From the NCBI GenBank assembly GCA_964497615.1, contig CAZCEC010000009.1, forward strand, positions 1-64,000: DNA of 64,000 bases, in the 5' to 3' direction. Positions 26,779-35,181 of the stretch are shown piece after piece (position 1 is the first letter of the stretch; each line of letters begins with the position of its first letter). This stretch comes from CAZCEC01 sp964497615. Its GTDB lineage: Bacteria; Chloroflexota; Anaerolineae; Anaerolineales; UBA6663. A model generated the notes under the pieces. That model searched no databases, was not told the origin of the DNA, and worked only from the letters and a program-made list of their open reading frames with translations. A program made the translations under genes and the position numbers.

Positions 26779-27930
26779 ATGGCTAAGACTCCTTCCACCG
26801 CGTCCTCACCCCGGCTTTGCCCTACCTGCGGCACGCGCGTGGGCGCCGCCGCCACCAAGTGCCTCGTTTGCGGGGCGGACCTGAGCGCCGCCGGCAGCAG
26901 CCGCCCAGCCCGCGCCAGCGCCGCCGCCGTGCCGCGCCCGCCACTGCGCATGCCCAGCCCCTGGCTGATCATCATTCTGCTGCTGGTGGTCGCCGGCAGT
27001 GTAGTCGCCTACCTGTTCTACAACGGGACGATCAGGTGGCCCTTTGCGGGGGCGGCCGAAACGCAGACCGCCAACGTCACCATCACCATTACCCCCACTG
27101 CCTCGCAGACGCCGCCGCCCACCCTCACCGAGCCGCCCACTGCCACCGAAACCCAGGAGCCAACGGCCACCCCACAGCCGCCTCTGGAGTACGCCGTCCA
27201 GACTGGGGATACCTGCGTCTCAATCGCGGCAGAGTACAACGTCTCCTGGCAGAGCATTGTCACTTTGAACGCCCTGGACCCGAACTGCAATCTGTCGGTC
27301 GGGCGCATCCTGCTGATCCCCCTGCCCACCCCCACCCCGTCGCCCTTGCCCACCGCCACCCTGGGCGGCGTGGTGGTAACGCAGATCCCGCGCGCCACCT
27401 ATACCGTCCATGCCGGCGACACGCTGCTGGGCATCGCCAACTTCTACGGCGTCACCGTCGGCGACCTGATGGAAGTCAACGGCATCACCGACCCCACCAG
27501 CATCCGTGAGGGCGATGTGCTCATCATCCCCCTGGAGCGCGTGATCACTCCTGGCCCTTCGCCCACGCCCACGCCGCCGCCCCCGTGGCCCGCGCCCAAC
27601 CCGCTCCAGCCCGCCGATGGCCAGGCGTTCGAGGCCGGCGATGTCGTCACGCTGCAATGGACCTCGGTGGGCACGCTGCGGCCGGATGAGTTCTACTACG
27701 TCATCCTGGAAGATGTGACTTGCAACTGCGCACGCTTCTACCGCCAGCCAGTCACCGACACCAAGCTCATTGTCCCCAGCGACTTCCGGCACACCGATAG
27801 CGGTCTGCGCGTCTATCGCTGGACCGTCACCACCGTGCGCCAGACCAGCGCCTCCGGCGCGCCATTTGAGTTTGACCCGGCTGGGGCCACCAGCCCCGCC
27901 CGGGTATTCGTGTGGATGGGAGGCTCCTGA
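26779..27930 (+). CDS. Zinc-ribbon, membrane-anchored protein with two LysM domains
   Basis: 383 residues. The N-terminal zinc ribbon (CPTCGTRVGAAATKCLVCGA, residues 14-33) is cytoplasmic. A transmembrane helix (WLIIILLLVVAGSVVAYLF, about 62-80) is followed by a Thr/Pro-rich linker and two LysM domains with YAVQTGDTCVSIAAEYNV and YTVHAGDTLLGIANFYGV, then a Pro-rich linker and a C-terminal beta-sandwich beginning near residue 275. LysM binds peptidoglycan or similar glycans. The stop overlaps the yggX start as TGATG. Confidence 0.86.
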   Translation: MAKTPSTASSPRLCPTCGTRVGAAATKCLVCGADLSAAGSSRPARASAAAVPRPPLRMPSPWLIIILLLVVAGSVVAYLFYNGTIRWPFAGAAETQTANVTITITPTASQTPPPTLTEPPTATETQEPTATPQPPLEYAVQTGDTCVSIAAEYNVSWQSIVTLNALDPNCNLSVGRILLIPLPTPTPSPLPTATLGGVVVTQIPRATYTVHAGDTLLGIANFYGVTVGDLMEVNGITDPTSIREGDVLIIPLERVITPGPSPTPTPPPPWPAPNPLQPADGQAFEAGDVVTLQWTSVGTLRPDEFYYVILEDVTCNCARFYRQPVTDTKLIVPSDFRHTDSGLRVYRWTVTTVRQTSASGAPFEFDPAGATSPARVFVWMGGS

Positions 27931-28220
27931 TGGCCCGCATGGTTCAGTGCGTAAAGCTTGGCCGCGAGCTGCCTGGGCTCGCCCGCCCGCCCTTTGGCGG
28001 CGAGTTGGGTAAGCGCATCTTCGAGAACGTCTCGGCGGAAGCCTGGAAGCTGTGGCAGCCGCAGTCCACCCTGCTCATCAACCACTACGGCCTTAACCTG
28101 CGCGACCCTGCCGCCCAGAAATTCCTCATGCAGCAAATGGAAGAGTTCTACTTCGGGGAGGGCGCCCAGATGCCCGAGGATTACACCCCGGAGACCGACC
28201 CCGCGCCGCGCCGAAAGTAG
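27930..28220 (+). CDS. yggX: YggX-family Fe(II)-trafficking / oxidative-damage protection protein
   Basis: A 96-residue YggX protein: MVQCVKLGRELPGL at the start, GELGKRIFENVSAEAWKLW and QSTLLINHYGLNLRDP in the core, and PEDYTPE near the end, matching the E. coli protein along its whole length, including the conserved Cys 7. YggX limits damage to Fe-S proteins and may carry Fe(II). GGGAGG precedes the ATG, which overlaps the LysM gene stop. The family is best known from Proteobacteria, so its presence here is unusual. Confidence 0.92.
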   Translation: MARMVQCVKLGRELPGLARPPFGGELGKRIFENVSAEAWKLWQPQSTLLINHYGLNLRDPAAQKFLMQQMEEFYFGEGAQMPEDYTPETDPAPRRK

Positions 28221-28241
28221 CCGCCGCGCCCCGCCCGGCCC

Positions 28242-29570
28242 ATGTCCATTGAGCTAGACTGGGAACTGTCGGACGCGCCGCAAGACCAGACGCCCCCGCC
28301 AATCCCCCAGGCGCCTCTGCCCCGCCAGCCCAAGCCGTCCACGCGGCCCGCTGGCCGCCGCCCTGCCCGCCGCTGGGCAGGCCCACTGCTCACCCTCATC
28401 CTGCTGGCCGGCCTGGGCAGCCTCGCCGCCTGGCAGGTTTCGCGCCTGGGCTGGCAGCGCGTCACCGGGGACATCACCGCCCTCGTCCATTATGAGGATG
28501 CCCAGGCCGCCAACGGCGCGGCCGATCTGGTGCTCAACGTCAGCGACAACACCAACCCGGACTGGGTGGCGGCCCGCCGCGCGCAGTTAGCCGCCTCCCT
28601 ATCCGCTCCCCTGCCCCTGCCTCTCGTGAAGCCCGCAACGTCCGAATCGGGCGTGGGTTCCATCACCTCTCTAGATGCGGATCACATCGTGGCGGAGATC
28701 CACCGCACCTATGTGACGGCCAGCGGCGAGCGGCTGGAATTCATCCTGCCGCAGGTGTACCGGCGCGACGAGGACGGCGAGTGGGAACACACCGCGCCCC
28801 CCGGCCACTTCTGGGGCGCCTGGACCGATTGGCACAGTGACGTGCTGCACATCCGCCACTCCGAGCGCGACCGGGCCATCGTCGATGCGATTGCGCCGCG
28901 CCTGGAAGCCTGGCTGCGGGCGCTATGCGACGGCTGGTCGGTCCCGTGCAGCCCGGCCAAGCTGTATCTGTCCGGCTATGTCGGATCGCTGGACTACGGC
29001 CCCTTGGAGAATATCGAAGTGCGCGTGGAGTTTGGCGAGGGCGAGGACGCCCTGCCTCCCGATTACTTCCTCAGCCTCCCCTCACCCCAAATTGCCGGCA
29101 TCCCCGCCGGCCGCGCCGCGCAGGACCTGCTGGCGGAGTACTTGGCAATCCGGTTGATTGCCTCGCTGGCGTCCAAGGCTGCGGCCACCGAGGCCGCCGC
29201 TGCCACGCTGACGGCGCAGGCGATTGAAGACCTGGGGTTGGGCCGCGCCGACCCCGGCTATGCGGCACTGGCCGAGAAGTTCGCCGAGGTATTTGCCGCC
29301 CAGGCCGCCGCTGAACCCGACGCGCAGATCGTTGCCCGGCTGCAGGACGCCGTGGAGGCCGACCGCCAGGCATCGTATCCGACGCGGGCCATCTGGCGCG
29401 AGTACGTCATCCAGCCCGGCGACACCCTGCTCGGGATTGCCAACCAGTTCCGGGTGAGCGTGGACGATATCGTGCGCTGGAACGAGATCGAGGATCTCGA
29501 CTTCATCGTCGCCGGGGCGAAGCTGGTGATCCCCGTGGCGACATCGCTGGAAACGCTGCCCTCGCCTTAA
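28242..29570 (+). CDS. Membrane-anchored protein with C-terminal LysM domain
   Basis: 442 residues with a cytoplasmic Pro-rich N-terminus, one transmembrane helix (LLTLILLAGLGSLAAWQVS, about 47-65), a large extracytoplasmic alpha/beta region not assigned to a family, and a LysM domain at residues 386-430 (YVIQPGDTLLGIANQFRVS). It is 21 bases after yggX and shares the LysM theme with the gene before yggX, so the three may form an envelope-related operon. A hairpin follows the stop. Confidence 0.78.
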   Translation: MSIELDWELSDAPQDQTPPPIPQAPLPRQPKPSTRPAGRRPARRWAGPLLTLILLAGLGSLAAWQVSRLGWQRVTGDITALVHYEDAQAANGAADLVLNVSDNTNPDWVAARRAQLAASLSAPLPLPLVKPATSESGVGSITSLDADHIVAEIHRTYVTASGERLEFILPQVYRRDEDGEWEHTAPPGHFWGAWTDWHSDVLHIRHSERDRAIVDAIAPRLEAWLRALCDGWSVPCSPAKLYLSGYVGSLDYGPLENIEVRVEFGEGEDALPPDYFLSLPSPQIAGIPAGRAAQDLLAEYLAIRLIASLASKAAATEAAAATLTAQAIEDLGLGRADPGYAALAEKFAEVFAAQAAAEPDAQIVARLQDAVEADRQASYPTRAIWREYVIQPGDTLLGIANQFRVSVDDIVRWNEIEDLDFIVAGAKLVIPVATSLETLPSP

Positions 29571-29826
29571 CACGCAGACGCGGCGCTGCCGCGTCTCCAC
29601 GCTCAGAGCCGGCGAATGGAATTCGCGCCTATGGGCCTTCGGCCGCCGCGTCCCTCTTCAGGGACGCAGAACGCTTCGCCAATTCGCCAGCGGTATCCAA
29701 CGTGAGATGCGCCCAGACGGCGGAGTGAAACATCTCGGAGGGAAGGTGCCGCAGCGCGGCGTCTACGTCCATTCGACTTAACGCGGTGACCGTCAACGCG
29801 CGCCTGGCTCCACCTCTACGCTTAGC
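29571..29826. other. Intergenic region with a hairpin and degenerate REP traces
   Basis: AGACGCGGC-GCT-GCCGCGTCT (29576-29596) is a perfect stem after the LysM gene but has no U-run. GGCGAATGGAATTCGC near 29613 resembles a decayed REP half. The rest, up to 29826, shows no gene or motif I can name. Confidence 0.55.
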
Positions 29827-29913
29827 CAGCGAATGAATTCGCTACTACGGAGAACGTTTTGCGGTACTCGCAGGGTATAGCGTCTGTGATTGTAGTAGCG
29901 AATTCATTCGCCG
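29827..29913. repeat. Two half-BIMEs around a 43-nt spacer, inverted
   Basis: CAGCGAATGAATTCGCTACTAC (29827-29848) and GTAGTAGCGAATTCATTCGC (from 29892) flank a spacer of exactly 43 nt. The spacer, read on the minus strand, ends in a degenerate RAYT start (ATA CCC TGC GAG TAC CGC AAA). The spacer is thus the same module as in the main array, in the opposite orientation, with only the adjacent REP on each side. Confidence 0.9.
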
Positions 29914-29985
29914 CAACCCCCGCTGCGAGGACGCAGGGGGCAGGCCGCGCCATCTCTACATCCCGCGGACATGGCGCGGCGAACG

Positions 29986-31248
29986 TCAGCCCGCGCCTGA
30001 CCCGGCTTCGACGCTGAGCGCCGCTTCGATCTCAAACCGCAGCCTCGCGTGTGCGGCGCGCAGGGCCGCCTCGACCGCGGCGGGCGTCTCGGCGCGGGCG
30101 AAGATGAAGCCCAGGTAGCTCTCGCCCTCCGGCAGGGGCAGCAGCGGATAATTCAGCCGCGCCGTAATCTCCACATCCTCGATGCCGGGCACGGCACGCG
30201 CCTCGTCCAGGCCGCGCACGCCGGTCAGCACGCCCGGCTTCGGGATCGGTATCATCATCACGCCGCCGGCCTGGGCCTCGCGGTCCATGGCGTCAAGTTC
30301 CATCCCCAGCGCCTGGCGCAGGATCAACTCCTCCAGGCTCACCGCCGCTGAGTGCGTGAAGCGCAGAGTCTGGCCGCACAGCCCGCCGATGGACCGCCCG
30401 GCCACCTCGATCAGCCACGCGCCGTCCGCGTTCACCCGCACCTCGCCGTGCACCGCGCCCTCGCGCAGGTCCAGGGCGCGGGCGGCCGCGGCCACGCAGG
30501 CGGCAATGGCGGCCTGAGTCTCAGGCGCGGCGCGCGAGGGGGTGACGTAGATGGTCTCCTCGAAGTACGGGCCGTCCAGCGGGTCCGGCTTGTCGAAGAT
30601 CGCCAGCACCGTCAGTTGCCCGCCGCGCAGCAAGCCCTCCAGCGCATACTCCTGGCCGGGGATGAAGCTCTCGACCAGCAATTCCGGATGTCCCGCCCTC
30701 AGCGCCAGCCGGGCCGCGCGATCCCAGGCCGCCTCCAGGCCCAACGCATCATCGGCGCGGATGACACCCCGGCTGCCTGACATTTGCGTGGGCTTGACGA
30801 CGCAGGGCAGGCCGACCTCAACCGCGGCCAGCGCGGCGGCTTCGCGGGCGGGGGTCGCGGCGGGCAGCGCCAGGAACTTTGGGCTGGGCAGCCCGGCCGC
30901 CGCGGTCAGCCGCCGCATCAGGTGTTTGTCGCGGGCCGCCTCGGCCGCCCGCACACCGTTGTGGCGCAGGCCCAGCGCCTCGGCCATGTGGGCGGCCAGC
31001 ACCACCGTTGCGTCGTCGGTGGGGATGATGGCGGTCCAGGGGCGCTGGTCGTGCCAGCGCCGCGCCTGCCGCACCGCCCGCGCCGGGTCGCGGAAGTCCA
31101 GCCGCAGCACCTCACCCTGGCCGCCCACATGGGCGGGGGGCGCATCCAGCCCGCGCACCACGTCTACGCCCAGGCGCGCGGCCGCCGCCAGAAAGGCCTC
31201 GGGCCGGTAGGAATGCGCGCTGGCTAGGAGCAGGATGCGGGGCGGCAT
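29986..31248 (-). CDS. ATP-grasp superfamily ligase, substrate unknown
   Basis: A 420-residue ATP-grasp protein. PreATP-grasp domain at residues 1-105 (RILLLASAHSYRPEAFLAA), then VGLPCVVKPTQMSGSRGV (ATP lysine and glycine loop), ELLVESFIPGQEYALEG, and VHGEVRVNADGAWLIEVAGR, which carries the metal ligands. The C-terminal part (after 310) resembles the extra lobe of biotin-carboxylase-like amino acid ligases. Such proteins join an amino acid or acid to an amine. No partner gene is evident. It is divergent from the serine-hydrolase gene. Confidence 0.8.
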   Translation of the reverse strand: MPPRILLLASAHSYRPEAFLAAAARLGVDVVRGLDAPPAHVGGQGEVLRLDFRDPARAVRQARRWHDQRPWTAIIPTDDATVVLAAHMAEALGLRHNGVRAAEAARDKHLMRRLTAAAGLPSPKFLALPAATPAREAAALAAVEVGLPCVVKPTQMSGSRGVIRADDALGLEAAWDRAARLALRAGHPELLVESFIPGQEYALEGLLRGGQLTVLAIFDKPDPLDGPYFEETIYVTPSRAAPETQAAIAACVAAAARALDLREGAVHGEVRVNADGAWLIEVAGRSIGGLCGQTLRFTHSAAVSLEELILRQALGMELDAMDREAQAGGVMMIPIPKPGVLTGVRGLDEARAVPGIEDVEITARLNYPLLPLPEGESYLGFIFARAETPAAVEAALRAAHARLRFEIEAALSVEAGSGAG

Positions 31249-31302
31249 GGCTGCATGTTACCACCGCGCCGGGCGGCCCGCATTTCGATTACAATTCACG
31301 CC

Positions 31303-32775
31303 ATGGGCAGATCACGCTTGAACTGGCTCGCCATCTTCTCGGCCCTCAGCCTGATGGCGTCGGTCCTGCTGACGGTCCTTGAGTTGACCCTGTACAGCCG
31401 CTCGTTTGAGCAGTTGCCCGCCGGGTTGTCGCTGGCGAACGTGCCGGTGGGCGGCCTGACCGAGCAGCAGGCCCTGGAGCAGTTGCTGATCGTCTATGGC
31501 TCGCCGGTTGACCTGACCTATCAAGAGAACCCCATCCGCCTGGAGCCGGCCAGCATCAACTTCCAGGTGGAGGCCAACCTGATGCTGCCGCAGGTCAATC
31601 AGTTCCGCTCCAACGCTGGTTTCTGGACGGGCTTCTGGGACTACCTGTGGATTCAGCCGGCGCAGACCAACGACATCCCGCTGCGCGCCTCCTACTCGAC
31701 CGAGCGCCTGCGCGCCTTCCTCCAGGACGTGGCGCTGCGTTACGACCGCCCCGGCAGTCCGCCCCGCGCCGACCCCGACACCCTGGGCTTCATCCCCGGC
31801 GAGCCGGGCCACGCCCTCGACGTTGACGCGGCGGTGAGCCTGATTGACTCCGCCCTGCACTCGCCGCAAGCCCGCGCGGTGGACCTGCCCCTGGTCGAGC
31901 AGACGGTAGTGCGCCCATCATTCGACAATCTGGCCGAGCTGATCACCACCGACCTGGGCCTGTTTCAGTTCGACGGCATCTTCAGCCTGTACCTGGCCGA
32001 CCTGGACAGCGGGCGCGAGTTAGTCGTCAACGTTGACAACCAGGTGCCTGTGCCCGGCCCCATCGCCTATTCCGGGATGAGCACCATCAAGATCCCCATC
32101 ATGGTCTCGTTCTTTGTCCACAACGAAGGCCCGCTGACGGCGGAGCAGGACCTGCTGCTGGCGCGGAGCATCGATGAGTCGCAGAACACCGCCACCGACC
32201 TGTTGTTGGTCACCATCGGGCGCGGCGACGGGTTCGCGGGCACGCGCCAGGTGACGGCCGACATGCAGCGCCTGGGCCTGGGCAACACCTACATCAGCGG
32301 CCTGCTGGACACCTTCGGCGCGGTGCTGAGCCCCCTGGCCACCGCCGCCAACACCCGCACCGACCTCAACACCCTGCCCGACCCCTACAACCAGAGCACA
32401 GCCGAGGACATGGGCGCGCTGATGGTGATGATTTACCAGTGCTCCAACGGCGGCGGCGCGCTGCTGGCGGCCTTCCCCGGCCAGTTCACGCCGGACGAAT
32501 GCCGCACCATGATCGACTACCTGAGCGCCAACCTGGTGGGCCCGATCTTCATTACCGGCGGCTCGGAGCCGGACGGTGTGGTGGCCCACAAGCACGGCTG
32601 GGATACGCTGCCCCTGACCAACGTGGCCGATGCCGCCCTGGTCTTCACGCCGACCGCCAACTATGCCCTGACAATCTTCATTCACCAGGCCGACACGATG
32701 CTGTTCGACGACGCCAACCGGCTGATCATCTCGCTCGCGCGGGCGGTGTACAACTATTTCGATTGGGCGGGCTGA
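31303..32775 (+). CDS. Secreted serine hydrolase, class A beta-lactamase-like, with N-terminal VanW/PG-binding-like region
   Basis: 490 residues. An N-terminal anchor (IFSALSLMASVLLTVLEL) is followed by a segment with GLSLANVPVGGLTEQQALEQL, typical of the peptidoglycan-binding-like repeats before VanW or lactamase domains. The hydrolase domain has the SxxK tetrad STIK (near residue 258), a SQN triad in place of SDN (ESQNTATDLLL), and KHG in place of KTG. This is the class A beta-lactamase or PBP4-like fold; activity towards beta-lactams is not implied. It may act on cell wall or envelope. The start is ATG 31303. Confidence 0.8.
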   Translation: MGRSRLNWLAIFSALSLMASVLLTVLELTLYSRSFEQLPAGLSLANVPVGGLTEQQALEQLLIVYGSPVDLTYQENPIRLEPASINFQVEANLMLPQVNQFRSNAGFWTGFWDYLWIQPAQTNDIPLRASYSTERLRAFLQDVALRYDRPGSPPRADPDTLGFIPGEPGHALDVDAAVSLIDSALHSPQARAVDLPLVEQTVVRPSFDNLAELITTDLGLFQFDGIFSLYLADLDSGRELVVNVDNQVPVPGPIAYSGMSTIKIPIMVSFFVHNEGPLTAEQDLLLARSIDESQNTATDLLLVTIGRGDGFAGTRQVTADMQRLGLGNTYISGLLDTFGAVLSPLATAANTRTDLNTLPDPYNQSTAEDMGALMVMIYQCSNGGGALLAAFPGQFTPDECRTMIDYLSANLVGPIFITGGSEPDGVVAHKHGWDTLPLTNVADAALVFTPTANYALTIFIHQADTMLFDDANRLIISLARAVYNYFDWAG

Positions 32776-32782
32776 CGGGGGA

Positions 32783-33217
32783 TTAGGTTTCGGCGGGCCG
32801 CGCGTCTGGTTCGCGGCGCTTGATCAGCACCAGGCGGTTGGTGCCGTCGGCGTACGAGTGCTCCACCTCGTCCATCACCTGGCGCATGAAGTACAGGCCC
32901 AGGCCGCCGATTTGCATGTCTTCCAGGCTGGTGTTGAGTGTCGGCTCGGGCACAGCTTCGGGGTCAAAACGCTGCGCCTGGTCGCTGATGGTGATCACCA
33001 GCTCGCCGTCGCCAGGGGCGCACACCAGTTCGATCGCGCCCCGGTCCTCCCCCTCATAGCCATGCTCGATGATGTTGGTGCAGGCCTCGTCCACGGCCAG
33101 TTGGCACCGGCACACGGCCACTTCGTCTAGGCCGGCGGCCTGCCCGGCCTGCTCGATGAATTTGGCAATCTGTTCCAGGCGGTCATACCGGCCTGGTATG
33201 GTGAGGGTGGATTCCAT
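32783..33217 (-). CDS. RsbW/SpoIIAB-like anti-sigma or switch kinase
   Basis: A 144-residue GHKL ATPase of the RsbW type, with QLAVDEACTNIIEHGYEG (N-box), ELVITISDQAQRFDP (G1) and GGLGLYFMRQVMDEVEH (G2). Such kinases phosphorylate a STAS antagonist and bind either it or a sigma factor. The gene follows the STAS gene by 41 bases on the minus strand, an RsbV-RsbW-like pair. No sigma factor gene is adjacent, so the target may be elsewhere. Confidence 0.86.
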   Translation of the reverse strand: MESTLTIPGRYDRLEQIAKFIEQAGQAAGLDEVAVCRCQLAVDEACTNIIEHGYEGEDRGAIELVCAPGDGELVITISDQAQRFDPEAVPEPTLNTSLEDMQIGGLGLYFMRQVMDEVEHSYADGTNRLVLIKRREPDARPAET

Positions 33218-33258
33218 CCGTGGCCACGGGGGGCGGGCGCGCCGCCCAACCCCGGCGG

Positions 33259-33591
33259 TCAGAAGCTGCCGACCGCCTCCTCCTGCGTCGGGTGAATCGA
33301 AAAGATCGAGGTCAGCCCGGCCAGCCGCAGCACTTCCTCGACGCGCGGCGAGGGGTTTGCCAGCCGCAGGTCGCCGTTCACGCGCTTGACCGACTTGAGG
33401 GTCGACACCATCGCGCGCAGCCCGGCCGACGACATGTACTCCACGTTCTTGAGATCAAGCACAAGCTGCGTCTTGCCCCCGTCCACCAACTCGCGCAGCT
33501 TGCTCTCCATGTCCGGCGCGGTGGCGCTGTCCACGCGGCCCGTCACGGCAATGACGGCGACGCGTTTGTAATCCTGCGTGACGATTTCCAT
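33259..33591 (-). CDS. STAS-domain anti-sigma factor antagonist
   Basis: A 110-residue STAS protein. VAVIAVTGRVDSATAPDMESKL gives the first strand and helix, and NVEYMSSAGLRAMVSTLK carries the serine (SSAG) that the partner kinase phosphorylates. AGGAGG lies eight bases before ATG 33591 and a TATAAT at 33625-33630. With the RsbW-like gene it forms a partner-switch pair; the phosphatase is not in the window. Confidence 0.88.
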   Translation of the reverse strand: MEIVTQDYKRVAVIAVTGRVDSATAPDMESKLRELVDGGKTQLVLDLKNVEYMSSAGLRAMVSTLKSVKRVNGDLRLANPSPRVEEVLRLAGLTSIFSIHPTQEEAVGSF

Positions 33592-33624
33592 TCCACTTGC
33601 CTCCTGATTCGGTCAGTGCGCGGC

Positions 33625-33630
33625 ATTATA
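33625..33630 (-). promoter_or_regulatory. -10 box of the STAS/RsbW-like pair
   Basis: Minus-strand TATAAT, 33 bases before ATG 33591. The sequence just upstream can pair (CCGCCT...AGGCGG, 33631-33649) and overlaps the spacer and -35 zone, with no good -35. This could be an operator or the terminator stem of the upstream gene. Confidence 0.55.
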
Positions 33631-33726
33631 CCGCCTTTTTAGCAGGCGGGGCGGGCCGCGCCCATCACCCCGCAGGGGGGCGCTTCGCAGAGGGCGCGAC
33701 TACGGCGATTTTGCGGCCCGACGGAT

Positions 33727-35181
33727 TCAGACGCTATTGTCCGGGCGGGCCGCCAGCCGGGTCGCGGCCAGGCACAGCCCCGTGAACAGCCAAAACAGCG
33801 TGCCCGCCGATTGAAAGCTCATCTCGAAGAAGTAGTGGTCCAGCACGCCTACCACCAGCGCGGCGGCCAGCCCGGCGTGCAGCCCCAGCCACAGCGCCGT
33901 GGCCCCGGCAGGCTCGTCGCCCGCGGCGTACACCGCCTTGCGGTTGGCGAAACCCCAGGCAAAGATCACTCCCAGCACCAGCCCGAAAGCGGCCAACCCC
34001 ACCAGCCCCATCTGCTCGGCCATCAGCAGATAGGCGCTCGACACGCCCAGGTAGATGTCAATTTCCGGGGCGCCCGCAAAGCCCACCCCCAGCACCGGGT
34101 AGCGCTGGATGAGGATGAAGGCATCCTTGTACTCTCCAAACCGCATTTGCGTCGCCAGGTCTTCTCCGCGGAGGCCCTCCGCAAAGTGCGTGACGTACTC
34201 GCGCGTGGCGGGCAGCACCAGCACCACTACCGCCGCCAGCGCCATCACCCACACCAGCCGCCGGTAGCGCAGCACCGCAATGCCGCCCACGGCCAGGGCC
34301 AGCCCCGCCATCGCCCCGCGCGAGAAGGTCAGCAGCAGGCAACTGAAGATCAGCCCGACCGCCAGCACCGTCAGCCAGCGGCGGCCCAGCGCCGGGCGGC
34401 GCGTGAGCAGTTGCGGCGCGGCCAGCCCGCCCAGCATCGCCAGCATCCCGCCCAGAAAGTTTGGGTCCACCGACGTGGAGATGGCGCGCAGGGCGTTCTC
34501 GGGGTTGTCTTCAACGTAGCGCAGCACCCCGCCCGATGGGTAGCCGAACACCCGCAGCGCCGACAGCGCCCGCTCCGAAACCGTTTCGGGGAGAAAGTAC
34601 AGCATGAGCCCCAGCGCCGCCGCCCCCATGCCGCCCAGCAGCAGGATGCGCACCAGCCGGTTGAGCGTGGCCCAGTCCTGCACATAGTCCACGATCACGA
34701 AGGTCAAGGCGATGTTGAGCAGCAGCTCCGCGAATTGGCGTAACAGGTTGCTCGTCAGCGGCCCGTTGTTCATGCCGGCCACGAAGCTGAACACCGCCAG
34801 GGCCAGGAAGGCGGCGATGGGGCCGTGCGCGGGCGTCAACGTCAGCCGCCGCCGCCGGCCCGACATCCACTGGAGCAGGTACACGAAGAACACCCCGCCC
34901 AGCGCCAGGTCCAGGAAGGTGGGCGTGAAGACGATCTTGACCGGCAGGGCCGCGAACGGCAGCACCGTGATGATGCCGATGGCCCCCCACAGCCCGACCT
35001 CCAGGTTCGAGAGCGCCCACAGCGCCGCTCCCAGCGCCAGCAGGCCGCCCACGGCGATGAGGGGCCCGCCCAGCCCGGCCAACGCGCCCACGAGGATGGC
35101 GGCGAGCGCCAGCGCCAGGCCGAGGCCCAGCGCGGCCTTGGTGCCGCCGCTCAAGGGGCGTGCGCTTTCAGCCAGCCTCAT
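33727..35181 (-). CDS. O-antigen-ligase-like membrane protein
   Basis: 484 residues with about 12 hydrophobic helices and a long extracytoplasmic loop (about 330-385, ending in RYPVLGVGFAGAPEIDIYLG), the layout of the WaaL/O-antigen ligase-polymerase family (Wzy_C). The motif FSRGAMAGLALAV precedes the loop. Such proteins polymerise or transfer undecaprenyl-linked glycans. The start ATG overlaps the stop of the upstream GT-C gene (35178-35181). It is the last gene of a three-gene set on the minus strand. Confidence 0.8.
   Translation of the reverse strand: MRLAESARPLSGGTKAALGLGLALALAAILVGALAGLGGPLIAVGGLLALGAALWALSNLEVGLWGAIGIITVLPFAALPVKIVFTPTFLDLALGGVFFVYLLQWMSGRRRRLTLTPAHGPIAAFLALAVFSFVAGMNNGPLTSNLLRQFAELLLNIALTFVIVDYVQDWATLNRLVRILLLGGMGAAALGLMLYFLPETVSERALSALRVFGYPSGGVLRYVEDNPENALRAISTSVDPNFLGGMLAMLGGLAAPQLLTRRPALGRRWLTVLAVGLIFSCLLLTFSRGAMAGLALAVGGIAVLRYRRLVWVMALAAVVVLVLPATREYVTHFAEGLRGEDLATQMRFGEYKDAFILIQRYPVLGVGFAGAPEIDIYLGVSSAYLLMAEQMGLVGLAAFGLVLGVIFAWGFANRKAVYAAGDEPAGATALWLGLHAGLAAALVVGVLDHYFFEMSFQSAGTLFWLFTGLCLAATRLAARPDNSV

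Noticed and set aside
31303..32775. Beta-lactam resistance gene
   Set aside because: The SxxK motif is present, but the SDN and KTG motifs are SQN and KHG and the protein has an N-terminal cell-wall-type domain, so resistance cannot be claimed.
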